Source of the DNA: JBCCEJ01 sp039030335
Lineage (GTDB): Bacteria; Pseudomonadota; Gammaproteobacteria; HK1
Assembly (NCBI GenBank): GCA_039030335.1
Contig: JBCCEJ010000024.1
Location: forward strand, 1-64,000
DNA: 64,000 nucleotides
Direction: 5' to 3'
Below, piece after piece: positions 16,906-25,814 of this stretch. The notes below the pieces were generated by a model. It saw only the letters and a list, made by a program, of their open reading frames with translations, ran no database searches and was not told where the DNA came from. The first letter of the stretch is position 1, and each line of letters starts with the position of its first letter. The translations under genes were made by a program, and so were the position numbers.

Positions 16906-17197
16906 CGCAGGCGCACAACGGTAGAAGCCTGAGGACGCTCGCCGATCTCGAGGTGCTGGCGCCGGACTCGAACGACCGACCATCACCCAATGCAGCCAAC
17001 TCACCAAATGGGAATCGGTTACGAGGTTCCCCAAGCTTCGCAACGCCTGCATCCAGGGCGCGGCGCTGCTCGAGTGAGCACCCGCTCGTCTCGCCGTTGG
17101 CGACAAAATCGTAAGCCAGCCTACCGCGTGTGGCTATCGGCGCATGTCTGTTTATGATGTGATCGCCAGCCATCAGACGCCTTCGAGGCGCCGTCGA

Positions 17198-17710
17198 ATG
17201 AGTTCGAAAATCCGCGCAGTCGCCTTCTTTCTGGTCGTCGCCGGAATGGGAGCCGCGCTCACCGTACTGTATCTCGCCGGATACAAGACCGTGCAGGCGG
17301 AAATTGTGATCGATGCCTCACCCAAAGCCGTCTGGGCGGTTCTGATGGACGCCTCTTCCTACGAGCAGTGGCATCCGGTCATCAACCCGATCTCGGGGCC
17401 GTTCGAAATCGGCAAGACGATTCCGTACCGCATGAAAAGCCCTGGGGGCGAAGTCTCGGAAGTGGAGTCGCGCGTAGTCGGGCTCGACCGGTGGAAGTTC
17501 CTGAATCAGTACGGCGGCGTACCGTTGGTGCTGACGTTCAACCACGAGTTCAAACTGGAGCCGGTCGAAGGCGGCACCCGGGTGATTCAGCGCGAGGAGT
17601 ATCGAGGCATCGCCGTGCCGTTTTGGAATCCTGACTGGGTCGAACAGGGCTACATGCGCGCAAACGAGGGCTTGAAAGCCGAGGTCGCGCGGCGGCTCAA
17701 AGCGCAATGA
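17198..17710 (+). CDS. Membrane-anchored SRPBCC (START-like) family protein
   Basis: A 170-residue protein with an N-terminal transmembrane anchor (VAFFLVVAGMGAALTVLYLA) followed by a SRPBCC domain. The opening EIVIDASPKAVWAVLMDASS and YEQWHPVINPI are the first strand and helix of polyketide-cyclase-like proteins. WKFLNQYGG and GTRVIQREEYRG are later strands of the ligand-binding barrel. The start at ATG 17198 has GAGG upstream (about 17185) and is preferred to ATG 17144. The ligand is unknown. The DUF899 gene follows 19 bases downstream, so the two are probably co-transcribed. Confidence 0.8.
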   Translation: MSSKIRAVAFFLVVAGMGAALTVLYLAGYKTVQAEIVIDASPKAVWAVLMDASSYEQWHPVINPISGPFEIGKTIPYRMKSPGGEVSEVESRVVGLDRWKFLNQYGGVPLVLTFNHEFKLEPVEGGTRVIQREEYRGIAVPFWNPDWVEQGYMRANEGLKAEVARRLKAQ

Positions 17711-17729
17711 AGAACGAGGAGCGAACGTC

Positions 17730-18332
17730 ATGTCAGCAATGGAAATTGCCGCCCTGGAAAAGCAGATTCTGGAGTTACGCGGCCAGCTGAATACGCTGCG
17801 GCGCGAATCTGAGCCAGTCGAGGTACCCGACTACGAATTCAGGACTTGCGACGGCGCTACGAGCCTCTCCGAGTTGTTCGGTGACCGCGAGCAGCTGCTG
17901 GTCATTCACAACATGGGACAGGGCTGCCGCTACTGCACTCTGTGGGCAGACGGTTTCAACGGCTTTGTCGCCCACCTGGAGTCCGTCCTGGCGGTCGTGC
18001 TCGTGTCCAAAGATCCGCCCGCCCTGCAACGCCAGTTCGCAAACTCAAGGGGTTGGCGCTTCCGACTCGCATCGCACGGTGGGGGCGCGTACTTGCAGGA
18101 ACAGTCGGTCATACCCGGCGAAGGCAATATGCCCGGCGCGGTCGTCTACAAAAAGGAGAATGGCCGCATATGCCGGGCGAACGCCACGACCTTCGGGCCG
18201 GGGGATCTGTACTGCTCGATGTGGGGTCTGCTCGCCCTGGCCGGGATGGACGAGTCCAGCTGGACGCCCCAATACAACTACTGGCAGCGCCCCGCAGCGC
18301 TCGATGACGGCGGTGCGAACGTGCTCGGCTGA
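17730..18332 (+). CDS. DUF899 thioredoxin-like protein
   Basis: A 200-residue protein with a short N-terminal coiled coil (EIAALEKQILELRGQLNTLR). The DUF899 core follows, a thioredoxin-like domain with GQGCRYCTLWADGFNG holding the Cys-x-x-Cys pair near residue 70. Near the C-terminus YCSMWGLLALAGMD recurs in the family. Members are often named dithiol-disulfide isomerases, but this activity is rarely shown. The gene has a good ribosome-binding site (GGAGCG) and lies 19 bases after the SRPBCC gene. Confidence 0.85.
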   Translation: MSAMEIAALEKQILELRGQLNTLRRESEPVEVPDYEFRTCDGATSLSELFGDREQLLVIHNMGQGCRYCTLWADGFNGFVAHLESVLAVVLVSKDPPALQRQFANSRGWRFRLASHGGGAYLQEQSVIPGEGNMPGAVVYKKENGRICRANATTFGPGDLYCSMWGLLALAGMDESSWTPQYNYWQRPAALDDGGANVLG

Positions 18333-18369
18333 CTGGGTTCGGCGGCGACGGGGCGGCGAGGTCGCTCCG

Positions 18370-19290
18370 TCACGGCGAGGTGCCGGCATGACGTCGCTCT
18401 CGCGCGAGCTGGGCCTCTCGCAATGAGATGTAGCCGGTTGCAGCGAAAATGAGCGTCCCACCCAGCCAGGTCCACACCGTCGGCACCTCGGCGAATACGA
18501 CGAACGCGAGCAATGCAATCAGCGGCAACTTCGTGAATTCGAGCGGCTGCAGTTGCGTCACTTCCCCGAGATGTACCGCGCGCGTCCAACACACGTGGCC
18601 GATCGTGCCGGCACCGGCCAGTGCAAACAGCCAGATCCAGGCCTGCACAGACGGCCAGTCCCAGACGAACAGGGCCGGAACCAGCGCCAGCGGCGACTGC
18701 AAGATGACCATCCACGCGACGATCGCCTCCGGATGTTCGGTAGTGGTCAGCCGCTTGACTATCAGCGTGGTGATCGCCAACAGGAAGGCGTTGGCCAGCG
18801 CCAGCACCGCGCCGGTTGAGAGTTCTTCGAAACCCGGCCGCAAGACGATCAGCACACCGGCGAATCCGGCCAACAGAGCGGCCATGCGTCGAAACCGAAT
18901 GACCTCCCCCAACACCAGAACGGCACCCAGCGTAGTCCAAAGCGGCGCAGTGAATCCGAGCGAGGTCGCCTGGGCGAGGGGAATCAAGGTTATGGCGGTA
19001 AAGCCGGCCGCCATCCCGATGACGTTGACGACCGAGCGTGCCGCGATCAGAGGCAGACGTCGCGTGCGCATGGCATAACGTCCGCGCTGTACGAGCCACG
19101 GCACCAGCAGCACGACTGCCAGAAAGTTCCGCCAGAAAACCACGACCATCGCGTGCAGTTCTTCGGCCGACAGACGTATGAAGATCGACATCGACGTGAA
19201 AAAGAACATCGCGAACAGCATCAGGCAGGTGGCCCGTACCGCCGGCGGCAGTCTTACCCAGGACTGTTGCAACCATGGCCAGCCCGCCAT
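18370..19290 (-). CDS. EamA/DMT superfamily transporter
   Basis: A 306-residue protein with ten predicted transmembrane segments arranged as two EamA halves of about 140 residues each. Typical positions are FFFTSMSIFIRLSAEELHAM near residue 30, TLIPLAQATSLGFTAPLW near residue 100 and LQPLEFTKLPLIALLAFVVF near residue 245. Members export metabolites or amino acids across the inner membrane, and the substrate cannot be deduced. It is convergent with the DUF899 gene. The 116 bases to the next gene (19291-19406) hold no other feature. Confidence 0.88.
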   Translation of the reverse strand: MAGWPWLQQSWVRLPPAVRATCLMLFAMFFFTSMSIFIRLSAEELHAMVVVFWRNFLAVVLLVPWLVQRGRYAMRTRRLPLIAARSVVNVIGMAAGFTAITLIPLAQATSLGFTAPLWTTLGAVLVLGEVIRFRRMAALLAGFAGVLIVLRPGFEELSTGAVLALANAFLLAITTLIVKRLTTTEHPEAIVAWMVILQSPLALVPALFVWDWPSVQAWIWLFALAGAGTIGHVCWTRAVHLGEVTQLQPLEFTKLPLIALLAFVVFAEVPTVWTWLGGTLIFAATGYISLREAQLARERRHAGTSP

Positions 19291-19406
19291 CGAACTCCCC
19301 GAGGCCGCACGCGCTCCGCTAGCCTAACACCCTGAAAAATCGTTGCGCGGTCGGCGCCCCGTCCGTAGGGTGACACGGCTCGCAAGAAAAAGCGTCGAGG
19401 CTCACG

Positions 19407-19766
19407 ATGTCCGCTGCGCTAGCGCTCGCGAACCACTATTTCGAACTTTCCAACGCGCGCGACCTCGACGCGATCGGGCGCCTGTTCACAGCGTCCAGCA
19501 CCTATAGTTCAGTCCACACCGGGGTGTATCTCGGTGCAGCTGACATCATGGCGATGCAGCGCGGTTTCTTCGCCGCTCACCATGCGCTGCACTGGGCCGT
19601 CCTGAGCGTCGAAGAGATCCGACCGCAGGTCTGCTTGTTCGACTTCGCGCTGACTGGCGCGACCATGGATGGAGACGCGGTGGTGGGGCGTGGTCACGAG
19701 TACGTCGTCGTGTATGACAGCAGACTTCAACACGTCGAGGTTCGCACCCATCCGGAAGACGCATGA
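19407..19766 (+). CDS. SnoaL/NTF2-like small protein
   Basis: A 119-residue protein with the cone-shaped NTF2-like fold pattern: LANHYFELSNARDLDAIGRL at the start (two helices), TYSSVHTGVYLGAADIMAMQ in the middle, and strand segments HWAVLSVEEI and GRGHEYVVVYD at the end. Such domains serve as small hydrolases, isomerases or ligand-binding proteins. Its stop overlaps the next start by four bases (ATGA at 19763-19766), so the two gene products are probably made together. Confidence 0.8.
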   Translation: MSAALALANHYFELSNARDLDAIGRLFTASSTYSSVHTGVYLGAADIMAMQRGFFAAHHALHWAVLSVEEIRPQVCLFDFALTGATMDGDAVVGRGHEYVVVYDSRLQHVEVRTHPEDA

Positions 19767-20119
19767 TGACGGCACGGATCAACTACAACGGCAAGACCTT
19801 CCGCGGCCGCACGAACTCCGCCAATGGCGAAGTCGGTGCGGCCACGCAATTCGAATACCACCAGACTGGCCAGCTACTGACCGGCACATACCGCGGCGGC
19901 AGCGTGCGGGCCGGGCAACTACTCGGCGTGGTGCACGATGACGATACGCTGACTTTTCAATACCACCACTTAAACGAATCGGGCGAATTGATGGCCGGGC
20001 GCTGCGAATCGACTCCGGTCATATTGGACGGCCGCCTCGTCATGCGGGAACGCTGGCAATGGCTGACGGGTGACCGCAGCGCCGGCACCTCCGAAGTCGA
20101 AGAAGTCACATCTAAGTGA
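19763..20119 (+). CDS. Small beta protein commonly misnamed N-acetylglutamate synthase
   Basis: A 118-residue all-beta protein: INYNGKTFRGRTNSANGEVG, FEYHQTGQLLTGTYRGGSV, YHHLNESGELMAGRCESTP and ERWQWLTGDRSAGTSEVEEV. This matches a widespread family of about 110 residues labelled in databases as N-acetylglutamate synthase. It has none of the GNAT acetyl-CoA motif or amino-acid-kinase domain of real ArgA. I regard that label as wrong and the function as unknown. It is translationally coupled to the SnoaL-like gene. Confidence 0.75.
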   Translation: MMTARINYNGKTFRGRTNSANGEVGAATQFEYHQTGQLLTGTYRGGSVRAGQLLGVVHDDDTLTFQYHHLNESGELMAGRCESTPVILDGRLVMRERWQWLTGDRSAGTSEVEEVTSK

Positions 20120-20172
20120 TCTGACAACACGCGCAAACGTGCCGCCGCGCGCCGGTGCCCCGATGGTGATGG

Positions 20173-20625
20173 CTATTTGACCGTAATCGTTATGCGCTCG
20201 GACATGACTGGCCGGATATGTGGCACGTGCTTCCAGTCGCCCAGCACCAGCTGCAGTGTGTGTTCGCCGGGTGCAAGCTCAATTTTCGCCTCGGTTTGTC
20301 CTTTGCCGAAGTGACGGTGCTTTTCGTCTGCGGGAACCGGCAGCTTCAACGCATCGCCGGCAAGTTCCGCGTCGATGATCAGGTGATGGTGACCGGTGTC
20401 GGGAATATTGGGCACACCGGCGGGCGCGACACCCATACCACTCAACCCAAACTGCAGGTGAACCGGGCTGGCAACAGTGTCGCCGTTCTTCACGTTGATG
20501 AAGTAGACGCTGGCACCGTCGGGCCGCGACGTATCTCCGGCGGTAACCGGACCGGCGATCAGGACGGCGCCTAAAGTGGCCCACGCGCCGAACGTCTGTA
20601 AAACTGGCTTCGAGAAAACTTTCAT
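20173..20625 (-). CDS. Exported DUF4399 protein
   Basis: A 150-residue protein with a signal peptide (MKVFSKPVLQTFGAWATLGA) and one DUF4399 domain. Landmarks are VYFINVKNGDTVASPVHLQF, GLSGMGVAPAGV and a His-rich segment DTGHHHLIID, then GEHTLQLVLGDWKHVPHIRP. The His cluster may bind a metal, which is inference. The ATG at 20625 has GGAG about 10 bases upstream. The longer open frame to 20874 overlaps the divergent sigma-factor region and is not likely. It is divergent from the sigma/anti-sigma pair, which may control it. Confidence 0.82.
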   Translation of the reverse strand: MKVFSKPVLQTFGAWATLGAVLIAGPVTAGDTSRPDGASVYFINVKNGDTVASPVHLQFGLSGMGVAPAGVPNIPDTGHHHLIIDAELAGDALKLPVPADEKHRHFGKGQTEAKIELAPGEHTLQLVLGDWKHVPHIRPVMSERITITVK

Positions 20626-20807
20626 GCTGCTGCTCCGCTCTAAGTACCATTGCGAAAGCGTTGATGAACAAATCTGGCGCCAGCCGGCGCGCAGGCAATG
20701 AACGCAGTCGATCGCGTCCTTCATCAGCCTTCGTACACAAGACAACACGCAACCAGCCGGATTTATTCGCATGCGACAGAAATCTTTTTTGGAGCAGGTC
20801 CGATTGG

Positions 20808-21353
20808 ATGACTGAGTCGGTACGGACAGAGCTGGTGTCGGCCCGGCTGCGTCTTTGGCGTTTTTGTCTGTCATTGACGCGCAATCGTGCTTCAGCGGAA
20901 GATCTGATGCAGTCGACCTGCGTACGTATTCTCGAACGTGCGCATCAGTTCAGGCGCGGCACACGATTCGACAGCTGGATGTTCCGTATCGCACAGACCG
21001 TATGGCTAAACGAAGTGCGACGCGATCAGCTCCGTGCAGAACAGAGTTTTTCGGGCGGCGATCTGGACGAACTCACGAGTCCTACCGACCCCGAGCGGGA
21101 CGCCGCCGGACGTGACGTATTGAACGCGGTACTGTCACTCCCGGAAGCGCAACGCGTAACGATCCTGCTGGTTTATGTGGAAGGCTTCAGCTACGCGGAG
21201 ACTGCAGAGATTCTCGACATTCCCCTGGGTACCGTCATGAGCCGCATTGGAGCCGGTCGGCGTTCGCTCGCCAGGGGTCCGCTCGGCGAGTCGAATGGCG
21301 ACACTACCGCGTCGATCGCCTCTGCAGTAGAACGCGGAGCAGCTCTGTCGTGA
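20808..21353 (+). CDS. ECF-type RNA polymerase sigma factor
   Basis: A 181-residue protein with sigma-70 region 2 (NRASAEDLMQSTCVRILER and FDSWMFRIAQTVWLNEVRRD) and region 4 (LPEAQRVTILLVYVEGFSYA, ETAEILDIPLGTVMSRI), separated by a short acidic linker. This is the standard ECF length. ATG 20808 is preferred to earlier in-frame ATGs because region 1.1-like sequence begins here and GGAG lies near 20790. Its last codons overlap the anti-sigma start (GTGA), a usual sign of a cognate pair. The 182 bases upstream form the divergent control region shared with the DUF4399 gene. Confidence 0.9.
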   Translation: MTESVRTELVSARLRLWRFCLSLTRNRASAEDLMQSTCVRILERAHQFRRGTRFDSWMFRIAQTVWLNEVRRDQLRAEQSFSGGDLDELTSPTDPERDAAGRDVLNAVLSLPEAQRVTILLVYVEGFSYAETAEILDIPLGTVMSRIGAGRRSLARGPLGESNGDTTASIASAVERGAALS

Positions 21354-22123
21354 ACTCGCACCTGTCCGATGCGCATCTCATTCGGTTCCTCGATGGACGG
21401 CTGCCGGCGGACGAACACGCCGCAATCGAGGCTGCACTCGCCACGGACCCTGCCCTGGCGGACCGGCTGGCAGCACTGCACGTGGATACCACGGCCATCG
21501 GTCCGGCGTTCGAGACGCTGTTGGACAATGCGCCGGAAGTGGATTTCGCTTCGATGGAACACGCCGCCGACCCGCCGCGTGAATCTACGCTCGGGCGCGG
21601 GCGACTGAGTCTTGCAGCGAGCCTCGTCGTCGCGGCCGTGCTCGGCGCCCTGCTCGCCAGCGTCTGGCAAGAACCCCGGCAGGACACGCCGCGCGACGAG
21701 CGTTGGCATGCCGACGTCGTGACTTATCACAAACTCTACGTCCCTGAGACCGTCGCGCCGCTCGAGGCCAGCGTCAGGTCACTCAACAGCCAGTTCGAAC
21801 GTGTCGCCAACGCCTTGTCACTCGACATTCCGGAGGCGCTCGGGCGCCTGGCCGACGTGGAATTCAAGCGCGCACAAGTGTTGGGTTTTGAGGGTACACC
21901 ACTCGCGCATCTGACCTATCAGAGCGCCGCGGGCAAACCCATCGCGCTCTGTTTTCTAAAGCTGCCCGGAGCCGGTACCAGCGTGCCGGTCACGAGTCGC
22001 CAGCGTGGCCTTGCAGCCGTCACGTGGGAACAGGCGGGGCTCGGATTTATCATCGTCGGCGACGTTGACGCGAAGACGCTCGAAGCGCTGGCGAAAGCGG
22101 CCAGCGAAGCGTTTCCGACCTGA
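21350..22123 (+). CDS. Membrane anti-sigma factor
   Basis: A 257-residue protein read from GTG 21350, overlapping the sigma-factor stop. Residues 1-75 form an acidic helical cytoplasmic domain (DAHLIRFLDGRLPADEHAAI), the usual sigma-binding segment. The zinc-binding His-x3-Cys-x2-Cys motif is absent. Residues about 84-104 are one transmembrane helix (LSLAASLVVAAVLGALLASV). The remaining 150 residues form a periplasmic sensor domain. It should hold the sigma factor inactive until an envelope signal is received. Confidence 0.85.
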   Translation: MNSHLSDAHLIRFLDGRLPADEHAAIEAALATDPALADRLAALHVDTTAIGPAFETLLDNAPEVDFASMEHAADPPRESTLGRGRLSLAASLVVAAVLGALLASVWQEPRQDTPRDERWHADVVTYHKLYVPETVAPLEASVRSLNSQFERVANALSLDIPEALGRLADVEFKRAQVLGFEGTPLAHLTYQSAAGKPIALCFLKLPGAGTSVPVTSRQRGLAAVTWEQAGLGFIIVGDVDAKTLEALAKAASEAFPT

Positions 22124-22137
22124 TCGCCGGCCTGCCT

Positions 22138-23820
22138 TTACTTGTGCCCGGTCTGCGGGTGCGCCTGGCGCGTGATTCTCGAAACCACCTTATCGGATAC
22201 CCGCACGTCAAACACCGCGCCACCGCCACGCTTGGCGAATTCCTCGATCAACACCGGGATCTGCGACAGCTCCGTGATGGTCTCGCCAGCCAGACCGAAG
22301 CCACGCGCGATGCCGGCAAAATCCGTGTACCCGAACACCGATCCTTCTTCGGACAGGCCAACCGAGCGAAGTTTGTGAACCTCTGAACCGTAGGCGCCGT
22401 CGTTCATGACGATGGTCAGGATGTTGAGACCGTGGCGGCGCATCGTTTCCAGTTCCTGGATATTCATCATCAGGCTCCCGTCACCGTCGAATAACACGAC
22501 GGTTCGGTCCGGTCTCGCGGCTGCCACGCCCATCGCGAAGGACGTGCCGTTTCCGATGGCGCCAAACTCGCGGATCGTCATGAAGCGCTCGAACGGACGG
22601 GACGGCATCTGCGCGAAGAACGCCGAGCAATGACCGGAGGAGTTGACCATCTCCCAGTCTGCCGGCAGCGCCGCCTCCAGCGCCTCAACCACTTCACGCG
22701 GGTCGAGTTCGCCAGCAGCCAGGTTGTACGCATAGCTATCGGGCTTCGAATCGCGAATACGGGTCGCGATGGCGTCGCTGCGCCACGGCGTCGCCCGCGC
22801 GGCGATCGCATCTACGAGTTGCTCGGTGCCATATCTCGCGTCCGCGCGCAGATGATTGCGCGCCACTTCCTGAGCCTGGCTGACGGCGCGCGGCTGCACG
22901 TCGATGTGCAACATCTCCGCGTTGGGCCAGAGTTGACCGCCACCACCCAGATGAAACGCCAGCGAGGCGCCGACGGCGATGACCAGATCTGCTTCGGCCA
23001 GGCATTCGATACCGAACTCCGTCGAAAAGCTCCCGGATATACCGATACAGAACGGGTCATCGTGAAACAGGCCCCGGGCGGGCAGGCTGGTGGCGAGTAG
23101 CCCACCGGACTTCTCGGCGAGGGCACGGCAAGCCGGGCCAGCCCCTGCTTCCGCGGCGCCGAGACCGGCGAGAACGACCACGCGCTCCGACCGGTCGACC
23201 AGTTCAGCCGCCCTGGCCAGGTCATCGGGGTGTGCAGGCATCGGGGAATTCGCCGGCAAAATCGCCTTCGAGGGAGACGGCAATTCAGTTGACCCTGTCC
23301 ACCCCATGTTCTGCAGATCGAACGGAATACCGAGCACCACCGGCCGGCGCTCGGTGCGTGCCTGCAAGAAAGCATCGCGTACGGCGACCGGCATACGCTC
23401 GACGTTGTGCAGGCTGTGATATGCCGCGCCGGTGGCGGTGATCAGCGGCGCCTGCACGAGTTCCTGGTTGTACCAGCCGCTTTTCAAAGGCGCTTCGCCA
23501 GCGAACACGACGACTGGCAGGTTTGCCCGCACCCCCGCCGGCAGGGCGGTCATGAGCTGGCTCACGCCAGGGCCACAGGTCACCGTCGCGACGCCAACCT
23601 CGCCAGACTTACGCGCATAGGCCATCGCCGATGCGACGGCACAGTGCTCGTGCCGCACGTAGATCATCCGGCATCCGTGCTCGGATAACCGTGTCGCCCA
23701 GTTCATGTTCGCGTCGCCCAGCAGCGCGAAGCATGTGTTGACATCTTCTTGCGCAAACGCGCCGGCGAGGACATCGTAGACTTTGGGGGCAGGCTGGCTG
23801 GTCACGTAACGGCGCTCCAT
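22138..23820 (-). CDS. Second acetolactate-synthase-like ThDP-dependent enzyme
   Basis: About 560 residues with the POX/AHAS layout. The N-terminal domain carries RHEHCAVASAMAYARKSGEV with the ThDP-activating Glu near residue 60, the central domain AELVDRSERVVVLAGLGAA lies near residue 205, and the C-terminal DGDGSLMMNIQELETMRRHG ends in MND, the ThDP motif. A GTG at 23805 with GGAG nine bases upstream is a good alternative start to the ATG at 23820. The frame remains open to 23949, but that part is probably not coding. It is convergent with the anti-sigma gene, 14 bases apart. It differs clearly from the ThDP enzyme at 11171 and has no visible partner. Confidence 0.82.
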   Translation of the reverse strand: MERRYVTSQPAPKVYDVLAGAFAQEDVNTCFALLGDANMNWATRLSEHGCRMIYVRHEHCAVASAMAYARKSGEVGVATVTCGPGVSQLMTALPAGVRANLPVVVFAGEAPLKSGWYNQELVQAPLITATGAAYHSLHNVERMPVAVRDAFLQARTERRPVVLGIPFDLQNMGWTGSTELPSPSKAILPANSPMPAHPDDLARAAELVDRSERVVVLAGLGAAEAGAGPACRALAEKSGGLLATSLPARGLFHDDPFCIGISGSFSTEFGIECLAEADLVIAVGASLAFHLGGGGQLWPNAEMLHIDVQPRAVSQAQEVARNHLRADARYGTEQLVDAIAARATPWRSDAIATRIRDSKPDSYAYNLAAGELDPREVVEALEAALPADWEMVNSSGHCSAFFAQMPSRPFERFMTIREFGAIGNGTSFAMGVAAARPDRTVVLFDGDGSLMMNIQELETMRRHGLNILTIVMNDGAYGSEVHKLRSVGLSEEGSVFGYTDFAGIARGFGLAGETITELSQIPVLIEEFAKRGGGAVFDVRVSDKVVSRITRQAHPQTGHK

Positions 23821-23995
23821 TGGCTTGTCGGATGCCCGCTGTATCACACGACGACGATCTAATGTTTCGCCGACGGCGACCAGCGCGCATGTGCGGGCAA
23901 ATTGGGCATTGTAGCCGGTGTACAGCGCGGGCCTCGCCGGGCGGTGCAACGGCGCGCCTGAACCCGGTCAGGTACAACCTGGGCATGGATCTTTC

Positions 23996-25093
23996 ATGAC
24001 ATCACGCCAAGACGCGCAACCGACCGTAGAACCGGTCCTCGGATGCCTGCTCGGCACCGCTTATGGCGATGCGCTCGGTCTGCCCTACGAAGGGGTGAGT
24101 GCGCAACGCGCGGCACGGCTGCTTGGGCCACCAGACCGATTCCGCCTGCTGGCGGGCCGCGGCATGCTGTCGGATGACACCGAACACAGTCTGATGGTCG
24201 CACTCGCGTTGAACGAATCGACGTTCGACCCGGATCGATTCGCAAAACGCCTGGCGGCGCACCTCCGGCTGTGGTTCCTGGCGTTGCCGGCGGGGCTCGG
24301 CATGGCCACTTTGAGATCGGGGCTGAAACTCTGTGTCGGCTTTCCGCCGCACCGCAGCGGAGTCTACTCGGCTGGCAACGGTCCGGCGATGCGCGCGCCG
24401 CTGCTCGGTGTCGTGGCCGAAGACCCCGTGCACCTCGACAAGCTCGTCACGGCCAGTACCGTGCTGACCCACACGGACCCGAAAGCGTGCGCCGGTGCGA
24501 AAGCCGTGGCGTTCGCGACCTATCTCGGCGTGCGCGATGATCTCACCGATCGCGAAGCCCTCGCCGATCGATTCATCGAAGCGGTGAACAGCCATATCAG
24601 CGAAGGCGGCGAGACCTTGCTGCCGCTACTTTCCAAAGCAGCCGAAAGCGCCGCGGCCGGTCAATCGACAGAACAGTTTGCGGCCGACATCGGGCTCGCC
24701 AAGGGCATCAGCGGCTACATTGAACACACGGTGCCCGTGTGCGTTCACGCGTGGCTCGCATTTCGGCATCAGCTGCAAGACGCGGTGCAGGCGACGGTAA
24801 AGCTCGGCGGCGATGCGGATACGACCGCCGCCATCGTCGGTGGCATGTGCGGGGTCCTCGCGGCTCGTGAGGATCCGACGGCGTTTGCACGACTCAAATT
24901 GGATCAGGTGGTCGACTGGCCGTGGTCGCTGGCGCGTATAAGGGCGCTTGCGGCGGCGTTGGTGAGTGCGCGGCGCGCGTGCCTAAGCGTGCCTGCGCCG
25001 CGTCCCCTGTGGTTGCTCAGGCTACCGCGCAACATAATATTTCTCTTGATCGTGTTGGTGCATGGACTGCGCCGGCTGTTGCCACCGTACTAG
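23996..25093 (+). CDS. ADP-ribosylglycohydrolase family protein with hydrophobic C-terminal tail
   Basis: A 365-residue protein with the ARH fold landmarks: GDALGLPYEG near residue 25, SDDTEHSLMVALAL near residue 61 and GGDADTTAAIVGGMCG near residue 266. The acidic residues in these blocks bind the two magnesium ions. Family members remove ADP-ribose from proteins or dinitrogenase reductase (DraG). The last 30 residues (PLWLLRLPRNIIFLLIVLVH and a basic end) are strongly hydrophobic. This is unusual for the family and suggests membrane attachment. The start ATG 23996 lies downstream of an alternative at 23918. Confidence 0.85.
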   Translation: MTSRQDAQPTVEPVLGCLLGTAYGDALGLPYEGVSAQRAARLLGPPDRFRLLAGRGMLSDDTEHSLMVALALNESTFDPDRFAKRLAAHLRLWFLALPAGLGMATLRSGLKLCVGFPPHRSGVYSAGNGPAMRAPLLGVVAEDPVHLDKLVTASTVLTHTDPKACAGAKAVAFATYLGVRDDLTDREALADRFIEAVNSHISEGGETLLPLLSKAAESAAAGQSTEQFAADIGLAKGISGYIEHTVPVCVHAWLAFRHQLQDAVQATVKLGGDADTTAAIVGGMCGVLAAREDPTAFARLKLDQVVDWPWSLARIRALAAALVSARRACLSVPAPRPLWLLRLPRNIIFLLIVLVHGLRRLLPPY

Positions 25094-25098
25094 AACAA

Positions 25099-25755
25099 AT
25101 GGGAGTCAACCAGGGCATGGCTGCGCACTACTGTCACCATCTCGTGGAATGCGCACCACGAAGTTTCGCAACCGTCGCCGACGCTTTGCGTGCGGCGGAC
25201 TGGGCGGGTACAGGCGCTGGACTGTACGGGGCATGGCGCGCGCAGATCGGGCAACCCCGAGACACCCTGAATGTGATCACCGTGTCACAAGCTCCGGTCG
25301 ATGCGTCTGCGGTCGAACCGGTGCTGGGCGGCAACAGCGCGGTGCGCAACGTCACGCACGAACCGATGCGACCTACTCTGCGGCCGTCATCTGCGGCACC
25401 GCCGATCCGGCAAGGTAACTATGCGTTCCGGTGGTTCGAGCTTCCGCAGGCCAACTGGCCGGAATTCCTTGCGCTGTGCGAGGCGGCCTGGCCTGGATTC
25501 GAGGCCGCGTACGACTCGCAGGTCGTTGGGTTGTGGCAGTCCGAACTGACTCGTGCACCGGGCGCGCGCGCCCTGTTGTTGACGCGACGCCCGGATCTGG
25601 CGATGTGGGAACGCTCGAAACAACCGGCCAACGCCGACGAACAGGAAGTGAGGGCGCGCCTTAGCCGGCGCTACGATCTCTGCGAGTCGACCTGGGTATA
25701 CACCACGACGCTGCTTGGCGCGTCTGACCAGCAGGACACGGTGCGGTGGACGTGA
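25099..25755 (+). CDS. Hypothetical protein, possible two-domain NIPSNAP/dimeric alpha-beta-barrel-like
   Basis: A 218-residue protein that begins 5 bases after the ADP-ribosylglycohydrolase stop. It seems to contain two halves of about 95 residues. The first has GLYGAWRAQIGQPRDTLNVI. The second has YAFRWFELPQANWPEFLALC, GLWQSELTRAPGARALLLTR and PDLAMWERSK, reminiscent of NIPSNAP-type ferredoxin-like domains in the position of the tryptophans and arginines. The family is uncertain. ATG 25117 has GGAG about 11 bases upstream and may be the real start. Confidence 0.6.
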   Translation: MGVNQGMAAHYCHHLVECAPRSFATVADALRAADWAGTGAGLYGAWRAQIGQPRDTLNVITVSQAPVDASAVEPVLGGNSAVRNVTHEPMRPTLRPSSAAPPIRQGNYAFRWFELPQANWPEFLALCEAAWPGFEAAYDSQVVGLWQSELTRAPGARALLLTRRPDLAMWERSKQPANADEQEVRARLSRRYDLCESTWVYTTTLLGASDQQDTVRWT

Positions 25756-25814
25756 TCGGGTAAACACACCGCTGCCTGCCATCGCCGGGGCGGCAGCTGA
25801 ACGGAGGTGTCTCG

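Noticed and set aside
16950..17060. A tRNA-like TTCGAGTCC T-loop on the minus strand near 16960
   Set aside because: The five-base T stem does not pair and no matching acceptor stem or anticodon arm could be drawn.
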